DNA of 64,000 nucleotides, from the NCBI GenBank assembly GCA_029215795.1, contig JARDYH010000002.1, positions 109,056,501 through 109,120,500 of the forward strand. The letters run 5' to 3'. The position numbers were made by a program, and so were the translations under genes. Of the stretch, positions 10,701 through 21,977 are shown piece by piece. The notes below the pieces were generated by a model. That model ran no database searches, had not been told where the DNA came from, and saw only the letters and a list, made by a program, of their open reading frames with translations. The DNA is from Anniella stebbinsi (lineage: Eukaryota > Chordata > Lepidosauria > Squamata > Anniellidae). Positions within the stretch are counted from its first letter, which is position 1. Every line of letters begins with the position of its first letter.

Positions 10701-11243
10701 CTTGTCAAGAGCATCTAAAATAAAGAAATCTCCCCCCCCCTCAAATTCCATTGATGAATAAATTTGTTTCTTCTCCATATCACTTTTGCAGTACTTATTT
10801 GTATGTCTGTTCCATCCCATTTCCACATTAATCTGCATTTTTAAAAAAATATTTGCACAAAAACCTGCATTTAAACAGGCATTTTTGAACATATTTTGAA
10901 TGTTTTCTCACAATACATGCATTTCTAAACGTATTTTGCCTTTTTAAAATGTGCATTTATAATGTGTTTTGATACTTTTTTTAGAGCCAAGGACTGCATC
11001 ACCATCCTTCAGAAAAGTGCAAGATCCAAAAGATAACTACATTCTGTTCCACATATTAGTCCGGCAGATGCAGAGCAGGTCAATTTCTTTGGTGTCATGT
11101 TGGATAGGTATAGCCTAGTATCAAAGGTCAAAACTATGACTGAAGAAACTCTAATTTATTTAGATTTAGCAGATGCCTTAAAAACAAATTCTCTACTTGG
11201 TGACCCACCCCTGGAAGAGCAAGAAGTGGAGAATGTATTGAAT
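10701..11243. other. Single-copy stretch with degenerate GCATTT repeats
   Basis: Between about 10830 and 10980 the words GCATTTTT, AAATATTTGCAC, TGCATTTAAA and GCATTTCTAAAC recur at irregular spacing, which suggests an old degenerate tandem array. No coding signal. Confidence 0.4.
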
Positions 11244-11469
11244 GGCTGAATTCGGACGACACATTAAGCAACTGGGGAGGGGGAAACAATCGTCAATTAT
11301 ATTGGGTATTGTGTCATCCGAATGCTGCCATAGTCAACTCAGTGCTGATCCTAATCCACACCACAGCTGATTATTTATTACCATGTTGTGTGGGGAGTAC
11401 CCCCTAGATGAACAACTGTAAAGTTGATTATTACCCCACCATTGACTATCGTGTTCTCCGAATTCAGCC
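11244..11469. mobile_element. Inverted-repeat element, GGCTGAATTCGGACGACAC family
   Basis: The left end is GGCTGAATTCGGACGACACA and the right end is TGTTCTCCGAATTCAGCC. At 226 bp this is the smallest of four related elements (13069, 17778, 54117). The interior has several GTTGATTATT / AATAGTCAAC type words, also shared among the family. Non-coding; the superfamily is not resolved. Confidence 0.75.
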
Positions 11470-11961
11470 AATTTGTAGTATCTTCTATCCTTACTCTTGG
11501 AGTACTCCGCTGGTAGCAGAACCGGTAAGCATGAACTTGAATTAGGAGGTTTCATTCCAGTATCAAGAAGGCAAGGAGAAACCTTCCATTACAAGTGTTC
11601 ACAAACTCCACATTAACCTTGTCACATATACAAAACCTTGAGGCTAAATCAATTGCTTCATCTCCCTACCTAATCCTCTGCATACTGCACAAGACAGTAG
11701 CTTAACAACCATGAGGTTTTTGCAGGCAGGAAAGATTGTAGTGAGAAATTTCCTTTCCAAACAATACAGCCACATTTCCTCTGTTTGTAAAAGCAAGGAG
11801 GAAGAACAACAATCACACACACAGAACTTCAAATAAAGTCAATTTACTCAAGCTAGTTACACATCACATCCTTGAGTAGAATCTTGGGTTTCATTGCAGG
11901 GGGGTGGATCTGAAAGATAGCACCTTTGGAATCCTGGAGTCTATCTATATGCTTCAAAAGC
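11470..11961. other. Single-copy stretch
   Basis: Nothing recognised. Confidence 0.4.
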
Positions 11962-12115
11962 CCTTGATGGCTGAACGGTGGTGCTGCATTGGTTATACGG
12001 CGCAGCAGCCACCTCATAGCCATTGCAGGGCTTTCCCGCAGAGTTGCGTGTTAAAAAACTCAGGGATTTACCCTGACTTTTTCACTGGAGAGTGGCGAAT
12101 ATGGCGCACACTAGG
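11962..12115. mobile_element. Fragment of a GC-rich MITE with an internal AAAACTCAGGG hairpin
   Basis: The phrase AAAAAACTCAGGGATTTACC followed by CTGACTTTTTCACTGGAGAG forms a small hairpin. The same hairpin (AAAAAGTCAGGGTAAGTCCC, TGACTTTTTTTCTCTGCAG) is inside the element at 16792. CATTGGTTATACGGCGCAGC also corresponds, in reverse complement order, to GGTGCAGCGCC there. Confidence 0.4.
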
Positions 12116-13068
12116 TTCACAAACTAGGCTATCAAACCACGTTCAAATCCAACGTTGTAGGCACTCTGTTACACCAGCTCAAATTATAGTTGGTTAACTT
12201 GCCTCATTATTACTGATAAGCCCATAAGATCATTTCAGGTTCTGTAATTCTGCAAAACATTCTACTGTTGACTGAAGCCAACCTTGATAGATAAATCTTA
12301 TTCAGGCATTTGGGACCCATGGCTATCAAACATGCCAGTACGAATGCACAGGACTAGCCCCACCCACTCAATGATACACAGAACAGCTACGCCCCCTCAG
12401 CAACATATGATTAACATCTATCTAAAGAGGGCTGCTTCTATGCACATAGGTTTCCTCCACTGAGAAAGAAACCCTATGTATAAAAAGTCTCCCTCCCCTT
12501 CTGTCTGATGCTGACCATGTGTCGGCCTGGGCTGTGGGGGCTACATAGGGCAGCTTGAAGGGAACGGGGCTAGACCCACGTATTACCAAGGGCTTCTTCA
12601 CATGTTCAGTCCCCACAGGCACCGTACACCCATGATCCACTGTCACTGTCAGACAATGCACTTGCTCCAAATAATAATAATGCTACAGCAAAAAGCAGGA
12701 TTGCATCTAGCAAAAGTGTATGGAGGTTTCGTAGGCAACTTAAGCAAAAGCACAAACTTTCATTTAATTTTGTGTTATGTCCCTGACATGATACAACCCT
12801 GAATCGTGTTTAGCCTTTCCACAAAGACTAGACTCAATTTTTTCCAATCAGAATTTCAGCATGTTTTCCATCTCAGAAGTGTTCTGCTTTATTGATTCAT
12901 TATTGATCCCAAGTTTATTGCTTTACAACTCTTTGTATTATCTGATTGAGCTTCTTACAGCCTTAGTGAGAAACAGGGCCCAAATCATTACGTGTTTCTA
13001 CTCAAAAGTGTAAACCATAAAACACTAGGATTTAATTAACTGATTAATTGGGATCTAAAAGACACAGG
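12116..13068. other. Single-copy stretch
   Basis: Nothing recognised except a short hairpin-like pair, CATAGGTTTCCTCC / GAAAGAAACCCTATG (about 12443-12478). Confidence 0.4.
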
Positions 13069-13695
13069 AGCTCGGTTCGGATGACACATTAATCAACCAT
13101 TAATTAAATAGTCCCCCGTTGACTAACATGTCATCTGTCGGGCAAAAACCAAGCCACAGTAGCTATTTCCAAAAAATATCCAATGGAGATAACCAACAGT
13201 TTGCAGAGTTGTTTTTCTGCCCAACTGTTGATTATTGTGTCATGTGGCGGGCTCTGTTAATTATTTCCCCTGCTGACAGTCGCAAGGCAAGGGCAGCAGA
13301 AACCCTGGCTGCTCCAGCCCAGCGGGGCTCCATTGACAGGGGAAATAATCCCATGCCGGCAAGTGCTTGGGCAGCCACCAATCATGCCATCCCTTGGTGG
13401 GGCAGAGTGATCCTCATTTCCCCGCATGCTTCCCGACATGAGCACATGCCATCCCCAAGTGGGGTGCTGCCAATCACAGCACCCCATGTGTTCCCATGTC
13501 CCTTGCCACCCCCACCCCCAATCCATCTAGAGATAGGCTCGATGGGATAGAAAGATCCCCTTCCATCCCCTCGAGCCGATCTCCAAATAGATTGCAGGGG
13601 GGGGACGAAGGATGCTTCCCGCAGCTGGACGTGAAATGTCCAACCATGGGAGAAACCTATCTGCCAGTATCAGGGCGGGGCACGTGCAAGGATCT

Positions 13696-13913
13696 GAGCT
13701 GCTGCTCTGACAAGCAGGATGGATTCTTCTGCAGCACATCCAGTCCCCATTCACGAGAACAGAAGGGCAATCCTTTGTTGAGGAAGGTGGAAGCTTGCAC
13801 GGCCGATTCCCCTGTATCCCTCCTACCTCAGCAAAGGATTCCCCTTCTGTTGTTGTGAATGGGGACGGGACGGGACGCGGAAGAATCCATCCTGCTTGTC
13901 ACAGCAGCAGCTC
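13696..13913. repeat. Long palindrome inside the 13069 element
   Basis: GAGCTGCTGCTCTGACAAGC at the left is mirrored by GCTTGTCACAGCAGCAGCTC at the right. The arms of about 87 bases also contain paired AGGATGGATTCTTC and CCCCATTCAC words. The loop is about 40 bases. Confidence 0.8.
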
Positions 13914-13934
13914 GGAACCTTGCGCGCTCCTCTG

Positions 13935-14310
13935 TGGCCATCATTTCCATAGCAACGGGGCAATGGGTGGCATTATTGTAGCCCCCCCCAACCCTGTGGC
14001 TATGGAGATGAGGATGAAGGATGCACTGGTGCAGAGAGAACTTCTCCGCTGAGAGAGCATCAGTTGCCTCAGCGGCGCCTCTTCCATCCCCATCTAGTTT
14101 CAAGGCAGAGTGCGGGGAGACCTGTGATCATCAGATTTCCCCGCTCTCTGCTTTGTAACTAGATGGGAACAGAAGCGGTGCCACCGAGACAATTGATGCC
14201 CTCTCAGCATAGAAGTCCTCTCTGTGTCAACACATCCTTCCCCATCAGGGCCATGGCAACAGGGAAGGGGGCAGCATTACTAGAACCACCTACTTCCCTG
14301 TTGCCATGGC
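13935..14310. repeat. Largest palindrome of the 13069 element
   Basis: The centre is near 14128. Inner arms pair CCCATCTAGTTTCAAGGCAG with CTGCTTTGTAACTAGATGGG. Outer arms pair the CTGTGGCTATGGAGATGAGG region with the CCCATCAGGGCCATGGCAAC region. Total arm length is about 185 bases with scattered mismatches. Confidence 0.75.
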
Positions 14311-14671
14311 CCCAAAGGGGATGGATGCATCAGCGCCAAGCCATGTGATCCCCTGTGAGGGATGATATCACTTGGCGCTGACGCATCCTCCACCGGAGGC
14401 TGGATCGCACGCCCTGACACATGAAAAGATCATTCCAAAGCCCCTTGCTACTGTGGTGGGGACAGTGTGTTTCTTCGCATGCTGCTGCTGCAGAAGCAAG
14501 GGGCTTCAGAACGGTCTCATTGTGTGTCGGGGTGCGTGATACAGCCACCGGCAATCAGCACTGAGTGACGCCCCCATCGCTTGTCCCTCTACGCCGGGCA
14601 CAATGACAACTGGCAGGTGCATCACCTCCCATGACAGGCAACACGTGGTGCACCCATTGCTGAGTAATGTT

Positions 14672-14826
14672 GGATCCATCCCACCTCCTGTCAAGAGGAG
14701 AGAGGGCTCCACCAGGGCTTCTTTCTCCAGCGACGGCCACAGCATGTCTTTCGCAGTGGCCATTACCAGAGAAAGAACCTCTGGCAGAGCTCTCTCTCCT
14801 CTTGACAGGAAGTGGGATTGATGCAA
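14672..14826. repeat. Palindrome near the right side of the 13069 element
   Basis: CCTCCTGTCAAGAGGAGAGA pairs with TCTCTCCTCTTGACAGGAAG, and CTTCTTTCTCCAGCGACGGCC pairs loosely with GGCCATTACCAGAGAAAGAA. Arms are about 70 bases, loop about 15. Confidence 0.75.
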
Positions 14827-15397
14827 TGCACTGCCACCGCCATTATTCGACAACAGTCGCGCCGCATCTTGGCGAGGTGCATTTCTCCTCCCCCCTCCAC
14901 TCCTCCCCACAGAATGGTGGCACCTCAGTAAGGTAAGCAGTAACCAGCACTGCCATTCGGTGGGGAGGGCCAAGAGGTGGGGGAGAGACAACAACTCCAT
15001 GGAGTGGGAAAAGTCCACTCTACAGAGCAGTACTTCCATGTTGCCCAAAGGCGCCCCAGCAATAGCCATCCATGGAGTTGACTATTTCCACTCCGTGTAC
15101 TAAAGTGTTGTCCGAACACACCCAAGGTTAGTTAGAACAGGCCTAACCAAAACAATATTAAAATCACTGAGATAAAATCCTACAGCATCCAACAAAATAA
15201 CCTGTGTTCTCTCCCCCCAGTACCAACTTACCACCACCAAGTAATTCAGAGAGGTCTTCAGCTCCATTCAAATGTTCAGAAAAAAGGCATATGGTACAGT
15301 CCACAGAGGCCTATACCACTTCAGAAGTCATGTGGACAATTACTTCTTTCAAAGTGTCCCCATATAACAGTGTCCCTGCATGTGGAATCCTATAGGC

Positions 15398-15474
15398 CAA
15401 CCTTCTCCAACTTGGTGCACCCCAGATATGTTGTACTACAACTCCCACAATCCTCAGCCAGCGTGACCATTGCA
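15398..15474. mobile_element. MITE, 'AACTCCCATCATC' family, half copy
   Basis: CCAACCTTCTCCAACTTGGT, GATATGTTGTACTACAACTC, then CAGCCAGCGTGACCATTG. Only the left half of the palindromic family remains. Confidence 0.6.
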
Positions 15475-15639
15475 TAATTCAGAATACAGCAGCCTAGTTG
15501 TTGATGCAGGCATTGTGGTTTGTTTATATCACACTTAGAGACTCATCAGAGGGGGGGGGGAATCGCGTTTCCTTACTCTTGCTGGTTCTCTTCCGCTTTC
15601 GAAATGAGCACTTTTCATGGAGAAGAGACCAGCGACCAC

Positions 15640-15865
15640 ATGGCCTGTAGATTTCAATGGGGACAGCACCCTCTACTGGGCATTTTATAGCACAACCTCA
15701 GAAGAATCAGATTAAAACAGGTTTATTTTGTGATCCGAAAACTGACAAAAGCAGCGGGAGATGTGCAGGAGGCAGACGGTGTCGTCAAAAGGACCCACTA
15801 ACATACATGAGTGGCCGGTAATGAGCATGCTATAAAATGCTAGTCTGATGAGGCTACTATACTGA
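15640..15865 (-). mobile_element. MITE, AGAGCTTCTCTACAT family (copy 4, eroded)
   Basis: In reverse complement the segment has TAGCATGCTCATTACCGGCC, ACTCATG, and GGGTCCTTTTGACGAC, matching the landmarks of copies 1-3; on the plus strand CAGCACCCTCTACTGGGCAT corresponds to their GATGGCGCTGT block. The outer boundaries are uncertain. Confidence 0.45.
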
Positions 15866-16012
15866 TAGAGTTTCATTGGCTCATAATGTGTTTCCACACA
15901 CAATCCAAGGTGCTGGATTGAGTTGCATTTGGCTGGAGTCTTGGGCATCTCTCTCATATGAACATGCCTAACATTTAAGTTCCATGACGGAAGTCCCCCT
16001 CTAGGTGTCCCC

Positions 16013-16322
16013 AGAGTTTAGGCAAGTGGGGACTGGAGAGAGGGCCTTTTCAGTGGTAGCGCCATTAAGGAATGTCCAGGCGAAAGCTCGGGTGGCACGA
16101 ACACTTTTATTGAGTTGGCAACAGCTCATATTATTCCCAGAGGCTTTTAATGAGTAATCGATTATTGTTTCACTGCCTTCTGTCCTCTAGTTTTTATTTG
16201 ATTGCATACTGTATTGCTTGTGGATTTATATTGAGCTGCTTTACATTGTTGATTTATACTGTAAGCTGCTTTGGATATCATTTTAAACAGAAAAGTGATC
16301 TGGAAATATTTTATATAAATAA
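16013..16322 (+). mobile_element. L2-type LINE 3' end
   Basis: Plus-strand translation passes through GERAFSVVAPLRN and later LLLSWQQLILFPEAF, matching the ORF2 C-terminal pattern 'RAFSVVAP...LLSFR..VKTFLFSQAF' seen at 58278-58420. A 3' UTR with TTTTTATTTGATTGC and GCTGCTTTGGATATC follows. It ends in TATATAAATAATA, just before the hAT palindrome at 16408. Confidence 0.65.
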
Positions 16323-16407
16323 TACTGGCCTACTTCACAGGGCTGTTGAAAGTGCTTTCAACACTTTGAAAGAAAACTATGTAGATGCTATATACTGTTA
16401 TCTACAT

Positions 16408-16727
16408 TAGGGTGACCAGATAAAATCCAGGTCAGGGCTCATGTAACTTTAACAGTTGTAGAGAAAAGGGAATTTCAGCCAGTGTCATTTGTATGCAATT
16501 AGTTCCTGGTGAAATTCCCTCTTCATCACAACAGTTAAAGTTGCAGGGGGCCTGCCTTCTTTTGTATATGGTCATTCTAGTATAGTGCCTGCAACTTGAA
16601 CTGTTGTGATGAAGAGGGAATTTCACCTGGGACTAATTGCATACAAATGACACCGGCTGAAAATCCCTTTTCTCTACAACTGTTAAAGTTACATGAGCCC
16701 TGACCTGGATTTAATCTGGTCAGCCTA
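16408..16727. mobile_element. Palindromic hAT-like foldback element (copy 2 of 5)
   Basis: Ends are TAGGGTGACCAGATAAAATC and TTAATCTGGTCAGCCTA. The flanks ATCTACAT (left) and ATCTACAG (right) are an 8-bp target duplication with one mismatch, as expected for hAT. The two arms of about 150 bases are complements of each other. Confidence 0.9.
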
Positions 16728-16791
16728 ATCTACAGATCATGCCCTGCTTGTTATCAACTCAGAGGCAAAGTTTGAAGAGAGAGAGACAGAG

Positions 16792-17146
16792 GGGCTGTCT
16801 TCATGGCACCAAGTTGGCACTGTTCTGCTGCCAAACCCTGCAGTATCGCTGCCGTGGGGTGGCAGCAAGTAATCTAGATAAAGTGAGGCAGCGCGGGCTT
16901 TCTGACATCCATTAGGCTCGCTGGGCCAGCCCTCTGCCCGGGCGGATGGCAACCAATCATGACTCCGAAGCAAGGATAGATGGCAGATGCACTGTACTCA
17001 CCTCGCTCCAGAGAAAAAAGTCAGGGTAAGTCCCTGACTTTTTTTCTCTGCAGCTTTGCTGGAAAGCCCCAGGGAGGCTGCATTGTATAATCGGTGCAGC
17101 GCCACTGTACACTCATCCCGGGGCTTTCCATGCATTTAGACAACCC
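16792..17146. mobile_element. GC-rich MITE with GGGGCTGTCTTCATG ends
   Basis: GGGGCTGTCTTCATGGCACC on the left corresponds to the reverse complement of GCATTTAGACAACCCC on the right. The interior keeps CpGs (GGCAGCGCGGGC, CTGCCCGGGCGG) and holds a hairpin of AAAAAGTCAGGG / CCCTGACTTTTT at 17016-17045. Related to the fragment at 11962 and perhaps to 24511. Non-coding. Confidence 0.55.
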
Positions 17147-17210
17147 CAGAGAAAGGGAGATGGACTTTTGGTCTGATCCAACACGGCAATTCTTACACAG
17201 CAATTTCGTG
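17147..17210 (+). mobile_element. SINE 3' end fragment
   Basis: GGAGATGGACTTTTGGTCTG followed by ATCCAACACGGCAATTCTTA matches the 3' end shared by tRNA-derived SINEs of this genome ('GATGGACC..TGGTCTGA..CAG..GGC..TTCTTATG'). The tRNA head is missing. Confidence 0.5.
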
Positions 17211-17777
17211 GTTCTAAACTCAGTATAAGCAATGCATCCAATTTCTTTTTTCTTTCTGACTATTTTTTTTTAGTGCATTCCAATGGGTTCTTAAATCAAA
17301 GCTTGCCCATGTAAATCAATGGCCTGGTTTTCAAAAGTGCTATGAATGTTGAAGCTTACCAGGAGTGCTGCATGCTCAGCGCCTTTGGAAGGCATATCAC
17401 TTATGCCTGATCATTATGGCTAAGGGCAGATATGCCCCAGGTGTCTATCATAGGTCAGTGCCTATTTGAAGCATCTCTAGCATAACTTTGACCTGCAGCT
17501 GACCTGCTCCCTGCCTAGATAACATATGTGAATCAATAAGTAAGTTAATGCTGCACTGGTGTGAAACAGGGGACACCTCTCCCACTGACGTTTGCAGTCC
17601 TTTAAAAAGAAGTATTAATAGATATCCTGAGAACCCAGTCATAATGACGAGCCTTGGCTACCCCCTTCCTCGTTTCAAAATATATGAAGCTTGCAATTTT
17701 AAGTGATTTTCTTGATTAAGTGATGATTCCATGCAAATTCTGCTTGGAACCATCGCTGGCACTTTAAGCAACTCTAT
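17211..17777. other. Single-copy stretch
   Basis: Nothing recognised. Confidence 0.4.
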
Positions 17778-18321
17778 GGCTGAATTCGGACGACACATTA
17801 GTCAATGGTGGGTTGAGTAGCCAACTCACTGTTGGTTATTCTGTGGGTACTCCCCACACAACATATTCCTACACAACCGTGGGTGGTTGGGGCTGGCGTT
17901 GAGTAGACTAATAGTCAACCCAGCATTTGACTGACACAGCCCCTGCCCCTCTCCCCACCCTCCCTCCTCCCTCAGTCCTCCCAGTTCTATCCCAGCAGCC
18001 TCTGCAAGTTGCACCAGTTGTAGCAGAGTGGCAGCCGCTGCTTTGGTCGCTCTTGCTGCCTGCCTCTATAGGCTTGTGTTTTAACCCACTCACCACACGC
18101 CATTAACCCACTCACCCCTCCACACAACACTTTAAACAACTGGCTTCGAGCTAAACAACTTGCAAACCAGTTGTTTCTCTCAGTTGCTTATTTGGGTGGA
18201 ATAGCATACCACCAGTAGTTTGTGGGCGGCGTGTTACCCTGCAAACAACACAATAAGCAACACAAGTGACGATTGTTCCCCCCCCCCCCCCGGTTGCTTA
18301 ATGTGTTGTCCGAATTCAGCC
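17778..18321. mobile_element. Inverted-repeat element, GGCTGAATTCGGACGACAC family
   Basis: The left end GGCTGAATTCGGACGACACA is mirrored by ATGTGTTGTCCGAATTCAGCC on the right; about 21 bases match. The interior is C-rich with a C14 run at 18278-18291. Repeated words such as CACCACACGCC and CAACTGGC / GCCAGTTG types suggest small hairpins. It has no transposase. Of the four family members, this has the best-preserved terminal repeats. Confidence 0.8.
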
Positions 18322-18839
18322 ATTGTTAACTTATGGATGGGATGGCAGCCATAAGATGGGATGGTGGCCATGTATGCCTTGTGTGTCAGGCCAGATGTGA
18401 TTATTCCTCAGGGAAATTGATAACTCCGGTTAGGATAAGGTACAAGGAAAGCAACCACAAGAAATATCCTTAAAATATGGTTAGATGCTCCATACCTCCC
18501 CAAGAAGTGAGATGTTCTGGGGCAGCAGGGAAGAATTTAGCGTCCTTCAGATGAGAGAACACTGGAGCCAGCCCTTGAGGTATCTTTGCAATATTAATGC
18601 TATTTACCCTTGTACAAGCAGAGCATGCTGGAAACAATTGACGGCCCTACAGCAGGCAGTACATCCATCCATTGTGCAATATACTGCTGATTTCTTTCTT
18701 TTTGATGTGTGTTTACTCTAAAGTAAATCCTGCTGAGTTTAGTGGCGCTTATTGCCAAATAAGGATTGCAGCCGTAATCCCAATTCTATCCATGAGGAGG
18801 ACTTGAAAACTTTGCTGTGAAACCCAACCCCACTGAAAT
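18322..18839. other. Single-copy stretch with a short old repeat
   Basis: The segment 18708-18790 (TTTACTCTAAAGTAAATCC, GGATTGCAGCCGTAAT) belongs to a small dispersed repeat also glimpsed at 27790-27860 and 37890-37960. The rest is unassigned. Confidence 0.35.
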
Positions 18840-18847
18840 CTCTAGAG

Positions 18848-19166
18848 CAGAGGTGGCCAACTACGGAAGGTCTGGGAGCCATTTACATATCCCAGGCGCC
18901 TCCCCATGGGGCATGGGGTGAATTGTTTATTATTATTATTATTAAATGTTTTTTTAACTGAAACGCTACAGAGTGCCAAAAGGGTCAAACTGTGTTCTCC
19001 ATAGCTCCATAGTGGCCTTGGAGAACTAAAAGGGTCATATTTTGCTTGCAAACAAGCTAAATTTGATCCTTTTGTTGCTCCATACTGCTACAGATGCCAT
19101 TTTTAAAAATAGCAATAATAATCCTGAATTCGGTGGATGACAGGAGCCACGTGTTTCCCACCCCTG
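18848..19166. mobile_element. hAT-like MITE with perfect 8-bp target duplication
   Basis: Ends are CAGAGGTGGCCAAC and GTTTCCCACCCCTG. Immediately outside lie CTCTAGAG at 18840-18847 and CTCTAGAG at 19167-19174. CAG(A/G)GGTGG termini with 8-bp duplications are the hAT signature. The interior has a short (ATT)n at 18926-18944 and no coding capacity. Confidence 0.88.
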
Positions 19167-19208
19167 CTCTAGAGTCTAAGCCAAATGACACATGGCCTCA
19201 GATGTGTG

Positions 19209-19300
19209 TAAGGCAGGGGTCCTCAGCACATTTGGAAGTGTGAGAGATTGCTGTGGGCATCTCACAAAATGGCTGCCATAGGGAGATTTGCCCATGGGGA
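19209..19300 (+). mobile_element. hAT-like MITE, left part (CAGGGGTCCTCA)
   Basis: CAGGGGTCCTCAGCAC begins the match and CACAAAATGGCTGCCATAGG continues it. CAGGGGTCCTCA is a hAT-type terminus. I cannot find the matching right end, so the right boundary is arbitrary. Confidence 0.5.
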
Positions 19301-20339
19301 GATATGGTAGGCACAGCGAGTCACAAAACATTAATTTCCCCGAGGGCAAACTGATGAGACTAAACGAAAAGTAACTTGTCCAAGACTTTTGGAAAAGTAT
19401 AAAATAAAGGTGGGATCTGAGCTCCAAAAACAAAACCACTCTTTTGAACCCAAATAAAGTCGGTGCTGGAAGGCAGCACTTCATTTTGAAACATACCATC
19501 TTACCAAAAAAATATTTTTTTTAAAGTAAGAAATAAAAGAAAAATCAGGAGGGGCAGGAAGCTGGTGAGCAACATGGTGTAGACCCCATGTATATGCACA
19601 GGCATATTTTAATTCTCTAAATTATCAGATGTATGAGTGGGGCAAATAGGATTGGGACTTAACCCTTTCCATGCACACTGTAGTCCTGCTAAAAAAAAAA
19701 AAAAAAACCTCCCCTAAACTGCAATTAGCTGCTGGAGGATGCTTATGGAAGCTTTCCCACATGGGACTAATAGGGGCTTGAAGGGGATGATGTTTGGCCA
19801 GACCTCAGTGTGCAGACAAATTACTAATCCCCCTCTCCATGTGCTGGAGTCCTTGCTCCTGCTCCACACTCCCACCCTTCCTCGGCTGATTTAAGGAGCA
19901 CATGAAACTGCTTACACATATTTAACATCACACGTAGTTTGGCCTGCTACGCTCCTTCTACTGAAATCTAAAATGGCGCTCCTGGTTTCTATGAATTCTG
20001 CTTCACTCTGTGTTAAACACTCCTTCTCTAGCCAGACCATCTACATACCCATGGCGCTCCATGTGTCAATCCTGATTGAGCGATTACCATCAATAAGGAA
20101 AGAATGAGGGTTAATGGCGTGCGCCACGTGCCAAGATCTGGGTCCAGGAAAGCAAAGGCATGTGCTTGCTGTGAAATAGGATGGATGTGTTTACAGTACA
20201 TTCACAGAACCATTTCCATACTTCCCAGAGCCAGCTCTAGAAGGATCGTCTCATGTATGCATGAATCACAGTTGTCACCAGCTAAATATAAAAGGGCTGG
20301 GGGGGGGGGGGAGATGGAATTGCTATGAAACAATCTATT
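19301..20339. other. Single-copy stretch with A and G runs
   Basis: It holds an A run at 19691-19707 and a G13 run at 20299-20311. No gene or family is recognised. Confidence 0.4.
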
Positions 20340-20620
20340 TCCTCCTTCCCCTTGTGAATATTAATCATTTTGGTGTTGATCATAAAGCAATACAAGTACA
20401 ATACAAGAGCCGAGCATCGCTGCAGGGCTCAGCACAGGTGAATTCTGTAGCAAAGCCTCTCTCTTTTTTTTCCTTCTGGAGATAACATTGCTTATGCCTG
20501 GAATCATCATATAGTACAGAGTTAAGCAGCATCTCCTCCCTGGCCTCTTCCCCCATGTCCTAAATAGAACGAATGTGACATCCCAGCTGAGAGAGGGATT
20601 CAATAGCTCAGAAAATAAAA
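20340..20620. other. Candidate conserved non-coding segment
   Basis: A repeat-free block of balanced composition with TATTAATCATTTTGGTG and GATCATAAAGCAATACAAG near its left side. The call rests on texture alone. Confidence 0.2.
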
Positions 20621-21977
20621 GTGACACATTAAAGGAACGTTCCATGTGGGTTTTAATCTTAAATGACCAATTTCATTTTATTTTGAAACAAATCCTACAT
20701 AACTCTATACCAGATGATAACGCAGTATGTTCCTGCTCAACGTCCTCTAACAAACTTAAATATATAAAACTTTCTAAACACAGGTCTTCATAGCTCCAGA
20801 GTCTGTCTCTTCTTGATGCTTCTGTTCCTTTGTTCTCTTTTCCCTTGCATCTCACCAACAATTAACCACAGCCAACATGATTCTGTTTCATTGAGCCAAT
20901 CTTCTCTGCCTGCATCTTCCTATCATGTCAAGGAGCTTTCCTTTCAAGCCAAATAGTATCTCTCATGGAGTGATGCTAGAAAAGATGTCTAAACTCCCCA
21001 CTCCCCATGTTGCATAACCCTGAATGTCTCTCCCTGCCCTTCTGGGGCTGCTACTTATGCTTTTAAAATAAAGATTCGCACAACTTCAAGATTCGTGCAT
21101 TTAGCATTATTTGTAGTGTGGCCCTCCGTGTTACATGGTGTGGGGCTCCAGCACGGAGCTCTGCAGGCCTGTTATCCATGACTTGGTCACTGCATCATTT
21201 CCACACCTCTCGTTGGAGGAAGAAACTGAAGGAGCTGCCAGGCAGGACCACCTTAGCCAGGGAGTCAGGGAACCGCAGGAAACCAACCACCTTCCATTCC
21301 CTCCTACTACATAACCTCCAATGCTGTTTTTTTTCACTCTGCTGGAACACCTGGACTTCTCTTCAGTGCTTCTGCATGCCTCCTTCTTGTGCTTCCTACC
21401 TGCATTTTCATCTGATTTTTCTTTCTTATGCTATCCCACCGGTCCCTTTTGGCCACCGACCACTATTTTGGTTTTGACCTTTTGCTTGATTGTGGGCTTT
21501 GTAACTATTAGCCTTACCCTTGCTAAGTCTAGAAGGAGAACAGTTGGCATGTAGTATGAATTACCTGCCTTTTCTTTCTACCTGTTCCTTATTCAGATGA
21601 CACATGCGCATACACACCACCCAGCAATGAAACAACCTGTTCTGGGGAACTTGTTCTTAAGTATCTCCACTTGGGGGACTAATCTGTGGAAACATCCCAC
21701 TCATGGGAAATGTTCATGAGCTCATTCTGTAGCTGCAGTGTCCAGAAACACTATGGGGCAAAGAATTTCCTTGGGCTGACCATGGTGTCCCTTTCCACAC
21801 TATTTGCTTCATTTTTGCCCCTTTTCCCAGCTCTATTAAAGTCAATGGCACCTCCCCTTTCTACCTTATATCTACCTCAGAATATTATCCAAAATTGGAG
21901 AAGGGAATTCCTGGGGTAGCAGAAGATCTGATGCAATAAGCCTCTTCATGCCTATCACTCAACAGTAATCTAGGTCC
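20621..21977. other. Single-copy stretch
   Basis: About 1.35 kb without recognised repeats. The longest open frame, at 21118-21477, lacks any domain I know and has no supporting splice or initiation context. Confidence 0.4.

Larger units (their letters stand above)
13069..15123. mobile_element. 2 kb inverted-repeat element composed of serial hairpins
   Basis: Terminal inverted repeats are GCTCGGTTCGGATGACACAT on the left and, in reverse complement, GGGTGTGTTCGGACAACAC on the right, the same end type as 11244, 17778 and 54117. The interior is GC- and CpG-rich, and is made of consecutive long imperfect palindromes: about 13258-13351, 13519-13594, 13696-13913, 13935-14310, 14322-14390, 14403-14540 and 14672-14826. 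Open frames up to 187 codons on both strands are by-products of this composition; none shows a DDE, RNase H or zinc-finger pattern. It looks non-autonomous. No target duplication was found, so the superfamily is open. Confidence 0.7.

Noticed and set aside
13119..15069. Open frames up to 187 codons that could suggest a transposase
   Set aside because: No DDE/D, zinc-finger or hAT dimerisation pattern is visible. Frames appear on both strands because of the palindromic, GC-rich composition.
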